A stretch of 64,000 nucleotides of DNA from Calamus simplicifolius. Lineage: Eukaryota > Streptophyta > Magnoliopsida > Arecales > Arecaceae. Where the stretch lies: contig UESW01000124.1 in assembly GCA_900491605.1 (NCBI GenBank), positions 19,507 to 83,506 of the forward strand. Reading direction: 5' to 3'. This document shows positions 34,284-45,785 of this stretch, piece after piece (the first letter of the stretch is position 1; every line of letters starts with the position of its first letter). The position numbers and the translations under genes are program-made. The notes beneath the pieces were generated by a model. It was not told the origin of the DNA. It ran no database searches and worked only from the letters and a program-made list of their open reading frames with translations.

Positions 34284-35186
34284 TGATGTTGCCGGTGGTG
34301 TCACGTAGATGTTAACGGCAAAATTAGCCAATGGCGTGAGCAAAAACCATCGGACGCGCTTGCCCTGACTCCTTCAAGTCGGCCGAGGCGGCCCCGACTT
34401 CTCCAAGTCGGCCGAGGTGGCTCCGACTTCTCCAAGTCGGCCCCCTGCGGCCCTGACTTCTCTAAATCGACTGAGGCGGCCCCAACTTCTCCAAATCGGC
34501 CCCTTGTGGCCCCGACTCCTCCGAGTCAGCCTAGGCGGCCCCAACTTCTCCAAGTCGGCCCCCTGGGGCCTCGACTCCTCTGAGTCGGCCGAGACAGCCC
34601 CAATTTCTCCAAGTCAATCCCCTACGGCCCCGACTTTTCCAACTAGGCTCACCTACCACCTAACCTGCGCCGCCTGACCATCACCAGGCTCACCTACCAC
34701 CTGACCTGCATCGTCTGACACAGCCAGGACCACCTACCGTCTGGCTTGCGCAGTTGATGGGACCAAGCCCAACAACCACCAGGCTCGTCTTTGATGGGAC
34801 GGAGCCCGCCAACCAGCCCCTACTCACGTAATTATCACATGCCCCGTGAACATTCTTTTTACAGAACTCCACGTGGCTGATCGCCAGACGGGTGTTAATG
34901 GCCTATAAAAGGTAAGAGAATTCGGAATTAATGTATGTGAACCCAAGTGTTTACTTGTACCCAAGAAACTCCAAAAAACTTTAACTCTCAGAGCTTTTTC
35001 TGCCTCTAAGGAGCTCTCTCGAGCTCTCCATCTGCTATGACCTCGGTTGCTAACTTGGGCGTCGGAGGGTCCCTACCGAAGCTTCCTTCGGTTCCGGGAC
35101 TTCTTGCAGATTGTCCGTTCTGCAGAAGACCCTGCCGACGGTCAGCACTTTTCCTGGTGCCTGATTCCAGTAACCGAGCGTCAACA
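34284..35186 (+). repeat. Solo LTR related to the element at 19617-24197
   Basis: It starts TGATGTTGCC and ends GCGTCAACA, which correspond to the ends of the other LTRs read on the minus strand. It shares a TATA region (CCTATAAAAGGTAAGAG at about 34902) and, near the end, GCGTCGGAGGGTCCCT followed by CTTGCAG. No internal region or second LTR is adjacent. Flanking bases (GCACT and CCATT) do not match, so a boundary may be off by a few bases or a TSD has been lost. Confidence 0.65.
34365..34645 (+). repeat. GC-rich hairpin minisatellite, ~30-base units
   Basis: About nine units combine CCCGACTTCTCCAAGTCGG with GGCCGAGGCGGC or GGCCCCCTGCGGCC. The first motif is a perfect 7-bp stem with a 4-base loop. 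The array lies in the upstream part of the solo LTR, before its TATA box. Confidence 0.85.
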
Positions 35187-36590
35187 CCATTGCATCATAG
35201 ATTATGGCACATTGTTTCACGATGTATATATATTATTACATTGCTTATATATAAAAAAAAGTCTATAAGTGATGCATGTGCTTAATCCAACTAAAGATGG
35301 AGATTATTTACAAACTAAGTAATTGTTAGCTCATTATATTTTTCACATCAGCTTTTGGATATTGATGAATAACATGATTCAGGCTTTGGGGTGTGCTCTC
35401 AAGTATAGGGATATTTATAGGTTTGTTATCTTTAAGCTTAGGCTTAAATGATTATGTTATATATTTTAGTTTCTTATTGTGGAGACAAGCAATGACCTTA
35501 TAGTTTGATATATTAAAATAAATTGGAGTTTTTGATTGCGATGTTGATCTCAGTTTATTACTATTTGATGTTTGCTTTTTGATAGCTTATACATGCAGAT
35601 TTAGAGGTTTTTGAGAGGCCTGTTATATTTTATAGTTTCAACCGTATGAAGTATGTAACCATTCATTACATCTTGAAGCGAGGCACTAATTAGTCGGTAC
35701 GTGACAGCTGGTGCTAGCTGTGTTATTCAAACTCATTGCAGCAAATGTCATTTTGTGGTTGCCATTTCTCTATATTTACACTCCGTCCCGAATGTGGAGC
35801 TGACTGTGGCTTAGCAAGATCTTCAAGAAGCTATGATTTCTTTTCAATTAGACGGGTTTATCTGAGAAGAAAACTCCTCAATAGTCTTTTTGTGGATTAA
35901 TGGTTATCTATTTATTCTAAAAAAGAAAAGAAGAAAACATAACTTTTTGTGAAGAGAACCAAGTTGATGAATGCTTTGCAAAACTTGCAGTCTGTTCTAA
36001 TGCTTCTGGAGCCAAGGCGGGCAGCTTTCTTTGCGAGTCTGCACTTTTACCCGAGGTTAATTAACGTGCAAGGAGCTAGTCTCTCTCATATTAAGCTTTA
36101 GAATTTTTTTTAGTACGTATCCACCCCTGACCCAGAAATAAATAAAAAAATAAATAATAATTAATCTAGGTCTTGTCCTAGCAGTGACACCGCTCGATCT
36201 ACTTGTCAACCAGAGGCCCCATATTAAAGTTTTGGATGGTGGAATATATAAATTTGAACATGTACGTTCTTGTACTATCGTCAGATTTTGAATCGATCCG
36301 TAGCTTAAGTTGTTAACGTTGGACCCTGTAATTAAGAATTAAAATTATCATTTCTTTGGCCCTTAGCTTACATATATATTCAATCTTAATTAATTAATCA
36401 CCCCTATATATATCTGATCAATAATCTTCGTTTTGTCTTAGCAAGCTAGCTAGAAAACGAAGGAATCATTATGATGTGAATCAAAAGTAAGGAAGCAATC
36501 CACATGCACCTCATAAATAGAATGTTCGATCTTCATGTACCTCCATATGAAACATCACATTGCTAGGACCGTCACCTGCACACCAAAAGT
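35187..36590. other. Spacer with very degraded LINE-like pieces
   Basis: 35500-35900 contains phrases such as IHYILKRGTN and GASCVIQTH-SVPNVELTVA-QDLQEAM that resemble LINE RNase H. The order is disturbed and stops are frequent. The remainder is AT-rich without a recognised feature. Confidence 0.4.
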
Positions 36591-36591
36591 G

Positions 36592-36795
36592 AAGAAACGA
36601 ATTAAAGAGCAAAGCAAAAGTCTCTGATCAACTCCAAAGAAAATCCCCACCCGAGTACCGTATGAAGTGTCACATGGCAATGACATCCCCACGGTCGGCA
36701 AGTCATCATATTGGTCGCAATCCAGCGGGAAACTCGCCGAGCTCGACACGGAGCCTCGCCGGGGACCCCCGGCAACCGGCTACGTACCTGTGAGA
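36592..36795 (+). other. Possible isolated coding exon, function unknown
   Basis: A plus-strand frame from about 36640 reads KIPTRVPYEVSHGNDIPTV and then GKSSYWSQSSGKLAEL, with high GC at third positions in an AT-rich setting. AG-like and GT-like borders exist (AACTCCAAAG before it, CCTGTGAGA after it). I do not recognise the protein, and no companion exon is visible. It could also be the reverse strand or non-coding GC-rich DNA. Confidence 0.25.
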
Positions 36796-37603
36796 TCCTA
36801 TCAGATTCATGTGAAGGGAGGAGAGGAAAGGACGACGGCAAGAAAACAAGCCAGCAGGGAAATACACATGGGAAACAAAAGGAGTCATGGGGACCGTCAG
36901 CTTTTCACAGGCATTCAGTAGTGACTTCTGCCGGCCTTGTCTTCTTGGTTGCATGCATGGCAATAAGGACCGAGGACCATGGCCAATCGACATGTTGAAA
37001 CACACCAACGCTAGGAATCAGCGAGTGTTTTGTTTCATACGGCACTTGGTTGGATCATAGATTTCTACCATGCATGGCTTCCCAAACATGCCAATTTCTT
37101 CTGGGCCCTGCTTAATAATTTGTCACCTTCACATGTTAATTAGCTAGCTATATATTAATTAATATCATGATTTATTTCAACTGCCGACAGAACGCTGCAT
37201 GCATTAGACATCGAAATATATAGCTTACCATCTCAAGTGTCGGATCTCAGAATCTTAATCCATGCATTTTGTTCACTCTTTTTGATTCAAATATTAGGAC
37301 AGGATATATAAAATATTAATGCTGCATTTCATTTCATGAAAAAAACTAAGAACATGCAACTTCGTCTTATAAAATTTAAAATATTGATTAATATAAAGAA
37401 TAGTAAATCCAAGGATTAGTACTTAGACTAGATCGTCCTACGTACTCCCCACAATACGTTATATATTTCAAAATTTTACTGGTACGGAGATTTTGGCGTC
37501 AGGATAATTGCTTCCATATTCCATGCATTATTGTTTGCTGGAGATGAGATCGAGCATCTACGCTTCTTCATGACATGTAACGGAATCTGAAACTTGTTTT
37601 GCT

Positions 37604-37825
37604 CGTGATCTTTGGTGAATGTCATCGACGAGAAAACAGGTGTCGTTATCTACGGACCGTCCCGGCCGACACCCAGGAATAGCGGCACCTCGACCCAATA
37701 TGTTTTCATGTACTCCGGAACCACTCGGCAAATATTTGGAATCATAAGTTTTTTACATCAAAGTGGATGTGATATTAACTGCGCGAGCGTTTGTGCCGAA
37801 AGAAGCTATGCGTTGATCAAATAGA
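37604..37825 (+). other. Possible coding remnant, function unknown
   Basis: A 70-codon frame starts MVNVIDEKTGVVIYGPSRPT and continues TPRNSGTSTQYVFMYSGTTR with fairly balanced codons. It then passes into AT-rich sequence. No domain is recognised and no neighbouring exon can be joined with confidence. Confidence 0.25.
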
Positions 37826-38632
37826 TCTTGAATGCTGAATCAAAAATTTTAAATAATATTTTTAAATTAATTAATGTTTTGAGAATGAGACCTTGGATAT
37901 CTCTATGCATATGATATCAAAATGGATTCGGTTTATGACTTATATGGAGTAGAGGGTGCTGTAGATGGGCTGATGGAGACCGACTAGCTATGAATTGATT
38001 ATGATGTTTATGATGATTAGAATTAGAATTATTTGGATTTGAATGTACTCTCTTAATTACTGTTATAGGTCTTTAGGGTTACTAATCGAGGGCAACCGTT
38101 GCAGCCCATTATTTTTTGATTTAAGTTGTATTAGTACTATGCAATTATTTTATATAAGATATTTTTTTTTTAATGTTGCAGCTCTTTCCTCCAGCATAAC
38201 ATGTGCATACAAATCATGGAGCTTCACTAGAGAACGGTCATGCTAATGGACTTGCATGAAAATGCATGACATAGAGACAATAATATCACACGTCGCCCTA
38301 GACAAGTTTGAATTTTCCTTGACTTGAATGACAAGTGCATTTCAACAAATCTGGTGTACATTCCATTTCTTTTCTTATTAAAACATCTTACGAACAGGCT
38401 ATCTGTTATCTTTGAGTCTTGAGTCAAAAAGATTCGGTCCTCTTCATCATTAGCTTATTTGAGTAGGTCACAAACCTAATCTCCACATTTTTAGATCCTA
38501 CTTGGATTTTACAATTCAATCTAATCTTCTATAGAGATTCAGTTTGTTCAACTTTAAGAAAGAGCCAATAGGTACGAGCTCCTTTGGAGGTCCGGAGCTT
38601 TCCACAAGTATAGACTTGGAGACAGACGAAAT

Positions 38633-38802
38633 CCCAAAGCAAAAACACTAGAGCACTAGCATAGAACGTGGGACCAAAGAAGACCATTTAGTACTGTCAT
38701 GGGTCTAACATCCGAAGGCCAAAGCAAACACACCCAAGCACTGGCATGCAAGGTGGGACCTAAGACGACCATCTAGTACCGTTGGGTCTAACACCCGTAC
38801 AT
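38633..38802. repeat. Two-unit tandem repeat, unit about 86 bases
   Basis: CCAAAGCAAA-ACAC starts units at about 38634 and 38719. Both units continue with GTGGGACC-AAGA and GGGTCTAACA. No gene is associated. Confidence 0.7.
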
Positions 38803-39403
38803 CCAATGCACTACTCTCCAAGTGGCTTTCAAATGAACACGTAGAGCAAGAAAGCCAGACAAAATTTTGGTCTGTTAGTAAGCACATCCACCGCTAGAAA
38901 CTCGAAATATCTTCGGGAATTGGGCTTTGGAGCTCGAACCCTTTGGAACTTGGTTGAGCTTTGTGGAGTGGAGGATCTTAAAAGGAGTTCTTTGACTAAT
39001 GGCTAAAGGGGTACGAAGAAAGAAGAAGAAATGGCCATGGGCCAAAATCCTATTTTTCATCCTCAAAAGCACAACATGTCGGCTGGATTGTACAGAAAAA
39101 AAATTGTTTACCAAGTCTTGTCACCCTTAAAGTTTTTGCATGGATGATTAAACTAGAGAAAACTGTTATGAAAAAAGTTTCATTTCATTTGGTGTTACAT
39201 GTGGAGGGAGCCATTGGTTTGGATTTTAAGGTTCCTAGTTCATGACTAGCTTTGGATGATTGAGCTAAGGCTACGGATCAACATTGATGCAAGTTTCCGA
39301 AGGAAAACGCCCAAAGCAACCAAGTCAAAGTGGGAAATTGTAATGCCTTGAGGTGGAAGTTTGTAGTCATTTTGGGCATTAATTTGATTTTTTATGGGTA
39401 AAA

Positions 39404-40295
39404 CACTATCAAAAATTAATCTTTCAGTAAGGATCAAATTTCCTTGGTGAAGAATTTCATCGAGGGATTTTCAAAAAAAATTCGTCCCTTGAAATATATG
39501 ATGTTGGTGAAAGTCTTCCTCAGAAATTTCTTGGTAATTACTGAGGGATCAATCAATTTTTGTATCAGAAATTCGTAAAAAAATTTCTTAGTGATTATCA
39601 AGGAAATTTTTCTTGCTAAAAATTGTAATCCATTTTATAGGAATTTATGGTCATTTGAACTCGCGCCCAACTAATTAAGTGATGATTTGAACATGTGAGA
39701 AAAGGGTTCAAAGGCTAGTCCCTTACCGCTGCACCAATCTGATCATTAGCAACAAAAGGTGTAAGCCCAAGGTTTTGATAAGATTTGAACGAGTTAGAGA
39801 GAGGAAGAAATGAAGAAATTTTTTGTTTAATTATTGGTATTCAAAATCAGTACATAATATTAATTTTATTTATGACTTTTATTTTTATGCTAGCGAGAGA
39901 ATGACTTATGCTGGATACAAGATTTTAAAATCACTAAGGGATTTCTAAGAAAAAAATCCTTTTTTGATATTATTTTTTTATTTTTAAAAATATCTTACCA
40001 ACACCAAGGGATTTATCCCTTAGTAAATCTCTAAAAGATTAAACTTTTCTTACAGATTTCTTACTAAAAATTGTTTAAATAATCACTTGCTGATCCCTTG
40101 CAGATTACCAAAGGATTTTCAAGCAATTTATCAAGAAAATATATCTCTAGCAAATCCCTTAGAGATTCCTTACTGAAACTAGATTTTGAATGTAATTTAA
40201 AATTCCTTAAAATTTTTTTTTTAATCCTTTGATAATTTTCTGAGGGACATATCCCTTGGTAATGTCCCTTGATGAAAGGTTGATTTCTGGTAGTG
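39404..40295. mobile_element. CACTA-type MITE, 892 bases
   Basis: Ends CACTATCAAAAATTAATC and, inverted, CACTACCAGAAATCAACC match over about 28 bases. They are flanked by AAA on both sides (39401-39403 and 40296-40298). The interior repeats AGGGATTT and AAATCCCTTAG motifs and has no transposase. A tRNA-like segment lies at 39683-39760. Confidence 0.85.
39683..39760 (-). other. SINE/tRNA-like segment inside the CACTA MITE
   Basis: On the minus strand GATTGGTGCAGCGGTAA resembles a pol III A box, and about 35 bases on GTTCAAATC is a B-box match. It resembles 11407-11490. A poly(A) or T-rich SINE tail is not evident. Confidence 0.45.
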
Positions 40296-40723
40296 AAATA
40301 AGCTGCTAATACTCTGAACATATCTTAAATTGACCTTGCTAGAGTTGAGGTTCAGGTTGAATACGCATGTTGGACTAATCTAACCTTACTTAATCTTTCA
40401 GACATAGAGATGCTTGGATATAATTTCTTATTTTTTATATAAATCCCCATGAATCAATTTTTATGGGAGTTCTTTTGAGGAAGAAGTATCGAACCGTGAT
40501 AAAGAGATGGGTGGAGACTGAGTTTCTGATGAGAAAACTCGATAATCTCCTAAACTTGGACGGAGAAAAATGAAGAGAGGATCTATAAGAGGAGGTATTA
40601 GAGTTATGGAAGAGTAGCTTTAGTTTTTGTAATCAAATGTTCGACAAAAGAAAGACAAAAAGAGTTCACAGAATGAAAAATACTTAATTTTTAATCCCAA
40701 TGAACCTATAAAAACTCAAAGGC
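40296..40723. other. AT-rich spacer, nothing recognised
   Basis: Short open frames only; no repeat structure seen. Confidence 0.5.
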
Positions 40724-41085
40724 CAAAATATGCTTTTGATCCTTGAACTATCATTTAAAATTTATTTTAGTCTCCAATCCTTTGATTATTACAGTTTAGT
40801 CCTTAAGTTTTAAGAATATTATATTTTCATTGTTCCATTATATTGGACAATTAAAATTAATAAAATAGTTAATATATCATCTGTCAATCAATTCACATAT
40901 TTATGTCAAATTAGCATATTAATTATTTCAATAATTTTAAATAACCCATGTAATGGAACATTAAAAATGTAATATTAATTTTTAAAATATAACTAAATAA
41001 ACTATAACAATTAAAAACATGGTGGTTCAAATAAATTTTTAGTACAAGTTTGAAGAACAAAAGTATAATTTTTGTTGAACTCAAA
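40724..41085. mobile_element. Foldback MITE, about 360 bases
   Basis: The two halves are an imperfect inverted repeat along their full length. Left CAAAATATGCTTTTGATCC pairs with the right end read backwards (CAAAAATTATACTTTTGTTC). Inner anchors such as TTGTTCCATTA (40834) and TAATGGAACATT (40952) also pair. No clear target duplication was found. Confidence 0.6.
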
Positions 41086-42263
41086 TTTACAAGAATATTT
41101 AGGATTATTTTTGGCACTAACATGAGAAAAATTAATATATTTAAAATATCAATATTAGGTAAAGAAGGAGCCCATAATCTTCAAACCCAAAATCAGCTAG
41201 AGCTACGAATATTTACATTTTCATCTTCCACCAGACAAAAACAAAGCAAGACAATGTTCATGATGCGCGAATCTCGTGCTCTATTTTGTCATTTCTCTTT
41301 TGATAATTTACAACTCGGGGTTGGTGTTATCTCCACTTCGTACGTAATAGACAGCTCTTGGTTGCAGGTATGTGCGATGTGGTGACACTCTCCACTGATT
41401 GATGTGCACTGTTCACAATGCATGCTGGTTGAAAAGAAAAGATGAGTAGAAAAGATGAGCAGAGAAATTCGTTGGGAAATCAATCATCATGGGGTGCCAT
41501 ACCGCTTCTTAATCCAGCCTATAGGTTATGTACCCTTGAACTGTCTCATTTTTGGCCATGAGCGCAAGCTTTCTCTCCTATTAATTAACGTTGGAGCTAT
41601 CGCATTTATTTTATGCTTGTCTCCCTGTTGTCACAAGTGGGGGCTCTCCCTTATCAACAAGAGCCACGCAAAGCAGACACCATTTTCACAAGCACAGAGC
41701 AAATTCATGCACGTTTGATGCTTGGAGATCAAGAGCAGTACTGCCACTATAATTAATTTGTGGAACCTAAAAACTGTAATAGCTAGCTTACATATTTTTT
41801 CATTACCATGACATCAGCAGGAGTGAATGAAAATTACGCTTTGGATTAGAATTAAACAGGGTAAAACAACAATATTATTAGTGGTATATATCCTCTTTCC
41901 CATAAAGTAGTTTCATTTTATAAAATAATGTAGAAAACTAGTGGATCTTATTCTATTATGCACATACAATATTCAAGATAATCCCAAAATAAAAGTTAGC
42001 TTGAAAGTTATTATTTAAATTTCTTGATCCAAATAAGTATTAAAAATCTTCGTAATACAAAACTAATGTATAACTTAATATAAGCCGGCATACATCCTCA
42101 CATATTTCACCAGTTCGAGCTTTAACATCTTTAAAAAGCCAAGGGTCTAACATCAAATACAAAAAAATCTAATTATAATTTCCATGATTAATTCACAATC
42201 AATTAAGATAATTGGGGCATTGCTAGGATCTTGCTCCCCCTCTTTTAAATTGGTTTAAGCCTA
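41086..42263. other. Spacer, no recognised feature
   Basis: Open frames at 41050-41385 and 41455-41718 lack any family signature and are treated as chance. Confidence 0.5.
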
Positions 42264-42271
42264 ACCTAGAA

Positions 42272-43361
42272 TAGGGCCGGGGTGCAACTCGGGCTCATGA
42301 CACTCAGGTTTTTCTTAACCCTAACTCTAACCCTATTTGTAAAATGTCAACCCTAACCCTAACCCTATTTGTAAAACATCAACCTTAACCTTATTTTTAA
42401 AAATCGGGTTCGGATTGAGTTTCGGGTTCGCATTCGGGTTAATAGAAAAAAAAATATATGACAATCTGAAACAAATAGGCTTAACATTGCACAAATAAGC
42501 TAAAGTTTGAAATAAATAAGCTTTACATTGTACAAACAAGCTGAAGTTTGAAACAAATAAGCTTCACATTTCAAATTACATGTCTAAAAATATACATCTT
42601 TTACATAAGACTAAACAAAAAAAGTACATTCTTAAACCAAAACATATCCAAAGTAATCAAAATGTTGCATAACATTTGAATAGCCACCATATGCATTGAT
42701 GAAGTCACCTTTATCCTTCGAAAACAGAAAATATTGAGACGATATAAAGGGCCAGTTAGAAGACCACATAAGTCTGGTATGGGAGATCTTTTCTAAATAG
42801 CGAGACTGCATTCGCCATCCAAAGCTCTCTGATTTTTTACTCATCAACACTTTCCCAGATGTTTTAGTTTTCTGCTCATCACCTCTTCCCAGATGCTTTC
42901 ATAAAATTTTGGCAAACTTTATATTAGAAGTTACAAATGTCTTAAAGAAGATAATTAAAAAAAATAAAGATATTAGTTTGGTCCACCAACATTACATGAT
43001 AAAATGCAATGGTCAAAGGTATATTGCTCATTTTAAAAGGAAATAAAGGTTCTGATGGAATGTTCATACCAAGAATCATCACTTTCACAAAATAATTGTC
43101 AGCTCTACATACTTTAAACCTAACAAACAAGGCTAAATCATCACTTCCACAACATCAGTGGGCCTGCTGCTTGTGGCTTTGCCGGTTCGGGTTTTCTTGG
43201 GTTCGGGTTGGCTGCAATTCTAACCCGGCCCAAGTTGCAAATCGGTCCGGATTCAATATGGATCCTTTGGGTTCGGGTTAAGAAATTAGAGTTTGAGTAC
43301 TGCTGCAAATCAAGTTCCGCAGGTCGGGTTCGGGTTGAACCCGGCCCAAGTTGTACCCCTA
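42272..43361. mobile_element. hAT-type non-autonomous transposon, 1.09 kb
   Basis: The 8-base duplication ACCTAGAA flanks it exactly (42264-42271 and 43362-43369). Ends TAGGGCCGGGGTGCAACT and, inverted, TAGGGGTACAACTTGGGC are related terminal repeats. The left subterminal part has AACCCTAACCCTAACCC and both sides have GGGTTCGGGTT repeats. No hAT transposase (for example BED or dimerisation domain) is visible. Confidence 0.93.
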
Positions 43362-43369
43362 ACCTAGAA

Positions 43370-45401
43370 TGGCATAATTTTGTTAATCTTTGGATTTAAT
43401 TAAGGATCCATGTAGGCGTGGATTTAGTCTTACATCAATTATACATTGGAAAGATTCTTGGATACTTTTTAGGATTAAGGAATCTTGATAATATCTTCCA
43501 TCTAGTCCCTTTGAATGTTATTTTAGATCAAGATAGCGTCAGTATTAACTTATAACCTTTATAAATTAGGGGATACTGCAACATGAATATTTTAAAGTTT
43601 ATTATAGATTGATTAGATTTGAATTCTTAGGCTAATGAAAAAGTCAAAACTTTAATAATAAGAGCATGAGAAAGTTTGTGAAAATATATATTTAGTTTTA
43701 CATTAGTTATGTACTGAGAAACTCTTATGTATTTATACAAAGCCAAAGAATTCTAACAATATCTTCTAGCTATCTTTTAGACAAGCTTCTAATTCAATAG
43801 AGTATATACCATTAGCTCAACTTCTAATTCTTCAATTTCATTTATTTTGACTTTTCAAAAATACTAATAATATGCTATACTGTGATGTGGTGTAGATCTG
43901 GTGACATCTTTGAATAGCAACAAAAAGTTGATGAGAAGATAATGAACGAAGGACTTGCAAGTTGCAAGAATAATGATGAGCAGTACTATCACAAATGGAG
44001 AGTTTGGAGAATCCGTTGATGATGTCTGCGGATCAAAGGAAGGTAGAGTAGAAAAAGAAAAAGTTCTTGGGATCTATTTTAGCGAGCAATGCTTAAGTCA
44101 CTAGAAAATTCTTGGTGAAGATGGATTAGAAGGATACTTAGAGGCCTTGGAATTTCTCTAAAAAAAGATGGAACAAGATAGATGAAAAAAAGAGAGATAT
44201 TATATTATTATTATTTTTTTTCCCTTTTTATAAACTAGCATAAAGTATTAAGAATTCTACGAAAACTAAGGTTAATTTTTTTTTTTTTTCATCTTCAACT
44301 TTTTGAGGTTTCTTTCATTTATGACTAGATATGTACTGAAGTTTGTTTCATATTGGACTCAATGTGTACTGATATAGCGCTTATCTGTTCAGTTGATTTG
44401 AATTATACGTATCCACTCACTGTAGGTTGATAAGGACCTGCATCATAAGAATATATATATATATATATATGAAGCCTTACCATTATCTCAAAATCCGTTT
44501 CCCATTGTTTAACTTGATCGAGACGTCCGAATATCTAATCCATGAGGAGTACTTGCAAGCATTGGAAATATCTTTGAGAAAAAAATTACAATAACGGAGA
44601 ACTTTAATGGAGTGAAGAAACTAAATGTAATATTTTATTTTATTTTATTTTATTTTGGTTACGGGTGGGAGAGGAGGGAGATCCATATCCAACGCTAGCT
44701 ATATTAATGATGCAAAACTCTAACCAGAGCTTCGTGACCTCTGGTTGCTCAGCAAATGGGTGTCATCATTTTGACAAGCTCCATTCTCCATAATCCCAAT
44801 TATCTACAGCCTTACTTGCACCCGTCCAACCTTCTCTTTTGACAGCTTCCATTCATACAAGAGACGTCTTACTTACAGAGACCTCGAAATATAGCGTCGA
44901 AATAGCCTTTTAATTTCAAGTTTAAAATTGAAACCAATGGTGGAATTATGTCCCATTTGTTATGCACTCAAGTCTAGGAAGATAGATTCGTAAATAATTA
45001 AATGGTTGGAGCCTTGGGAGAGGCCTTTCGAAGCCCAGCAGGGTCGCCACCGCCTTGTCTTGCTGCCAACCAAAGCGGAGACACGCCGCGTGACCAGCCC
45101 GGCGACCACGTGGCACCATCCCCCAGCATCGCCTCCCCCTGCCTCTACTGGCTTCCATGATGTCGACGTCCACGTGTCCCGGGTCCCGCCCATTACCAAC
45201 ACCATGCCAAAACTTCCACCCCCACTTTAAAAGAGTTTTACGAGTCACCCTTTGGTAATTAAGGTGTGCTCCGCCCCTTATTTGATTATTGTCTTTATTT
45301 CCAACTTACAAAAACATTGCTTTATATAAACTTATCATTTATCTTTAATTTTCCTTCACCATGTATGAGCTATTTCCCAACTTTTTTATTTTGAGATAAA
45401 A
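43370..45401. other. Spacer, with microsatellites and a GC-rich patch
   Basis: An (AT)n tract lies at about 44451-44470 and (TTTTA)n at about 44632-44656. A GC-rich patch at 45010-45235 has G-box/ABRE-like sites. No gene is supported. Confidence 0.5.
45107..45178. promoter_or_regulatory. G-box/ABRE-like motif pair in a GC-rich patch
   Basis: CCACGTGGC at 45106-45114 and CCACGTGTC at 45170-45178 are classic bZIP-binding forms (ACGTGGC/ACGTGTC). They lie in the only GC-rich stretch for several kilobases. No downstream gene was found, so a regulatory role is a guess. Confidence 0.3.
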
Positions 45402-45415
45402 AGAGATATCTCATT

Positions 45416-45537
45416 GGAGTCAGGGTGATGGAGTCAGGGTGATTTTTGCCCTCTTATTCTCTTTCAGTTATTGTATTATGATATTTCAGACATGACCCGA
45501 CCTAGAGTGGTGTAATCATCCGTATGTACCAAAAAAG
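45416..45537 (+). mobile_element. Short 5'-truncated LINE tail with 14-base TSD
   Basis: AGAGATATCTCATT flanks it (45402-45415 and 45538-45551). The body is only the family 3' untranslated tail (GACCTAGAGTGGTGTAATCA, then TATGTACC and A-rich end). GGAGTCAGGGTGAT is tandemly doubled at its 5' end. Confidence 0.88.
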
Positions 45538-45551
45538 AGAGATATCTCATT

Positions 45552-45785
45552 AACATGCGACATCCGCTCTATTCTTCTGAAAGTTCATCACGTCCTTATT
45601 CGGCATGTCTATCGTGAAGCCAATACTGCTGCTGATTGGATTGCTAGCCGGATGGCCTCTCATTCTGATTTTTGGAGCTGAAAACAGAGCGATCCTTGCC
45701 CTATTATCCTTTCTCAGTTATTATATTTTGATATATCAGGTGTGACCCACTCTAGAATGATTTAATCACCCGTCTGTAGCATATA
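45552..45785 (+). pseudogene. LINE RNase H C-terminus and 3' tail fragment
   Basis: Frame reads LIRHVYREANTAADWIASRM and soon stops. The family tail follows (CACCCGTCTGTA near 45767). It is older than the neighbouring insertion at 45416, which has perfect duplications. Confidence 0.82.

Noticed and set aside
36706..37008. Minus-strand open frame opposite the possible orphan exon
   Set aside because: Codon composition looks less protein-like than the plus strand, and no domain is recognised.
42305..42366. Interstitial telomere
   Set aside because: The AACCCT runs are short, irregular, and lie inside a hAT element with exact borders; they are subterminal repeats.
45006..45248. Open frames in the GC-rich patch
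   Set aside because: Both strands are open simply because of high GC; no family signature and no consistent exon borders.
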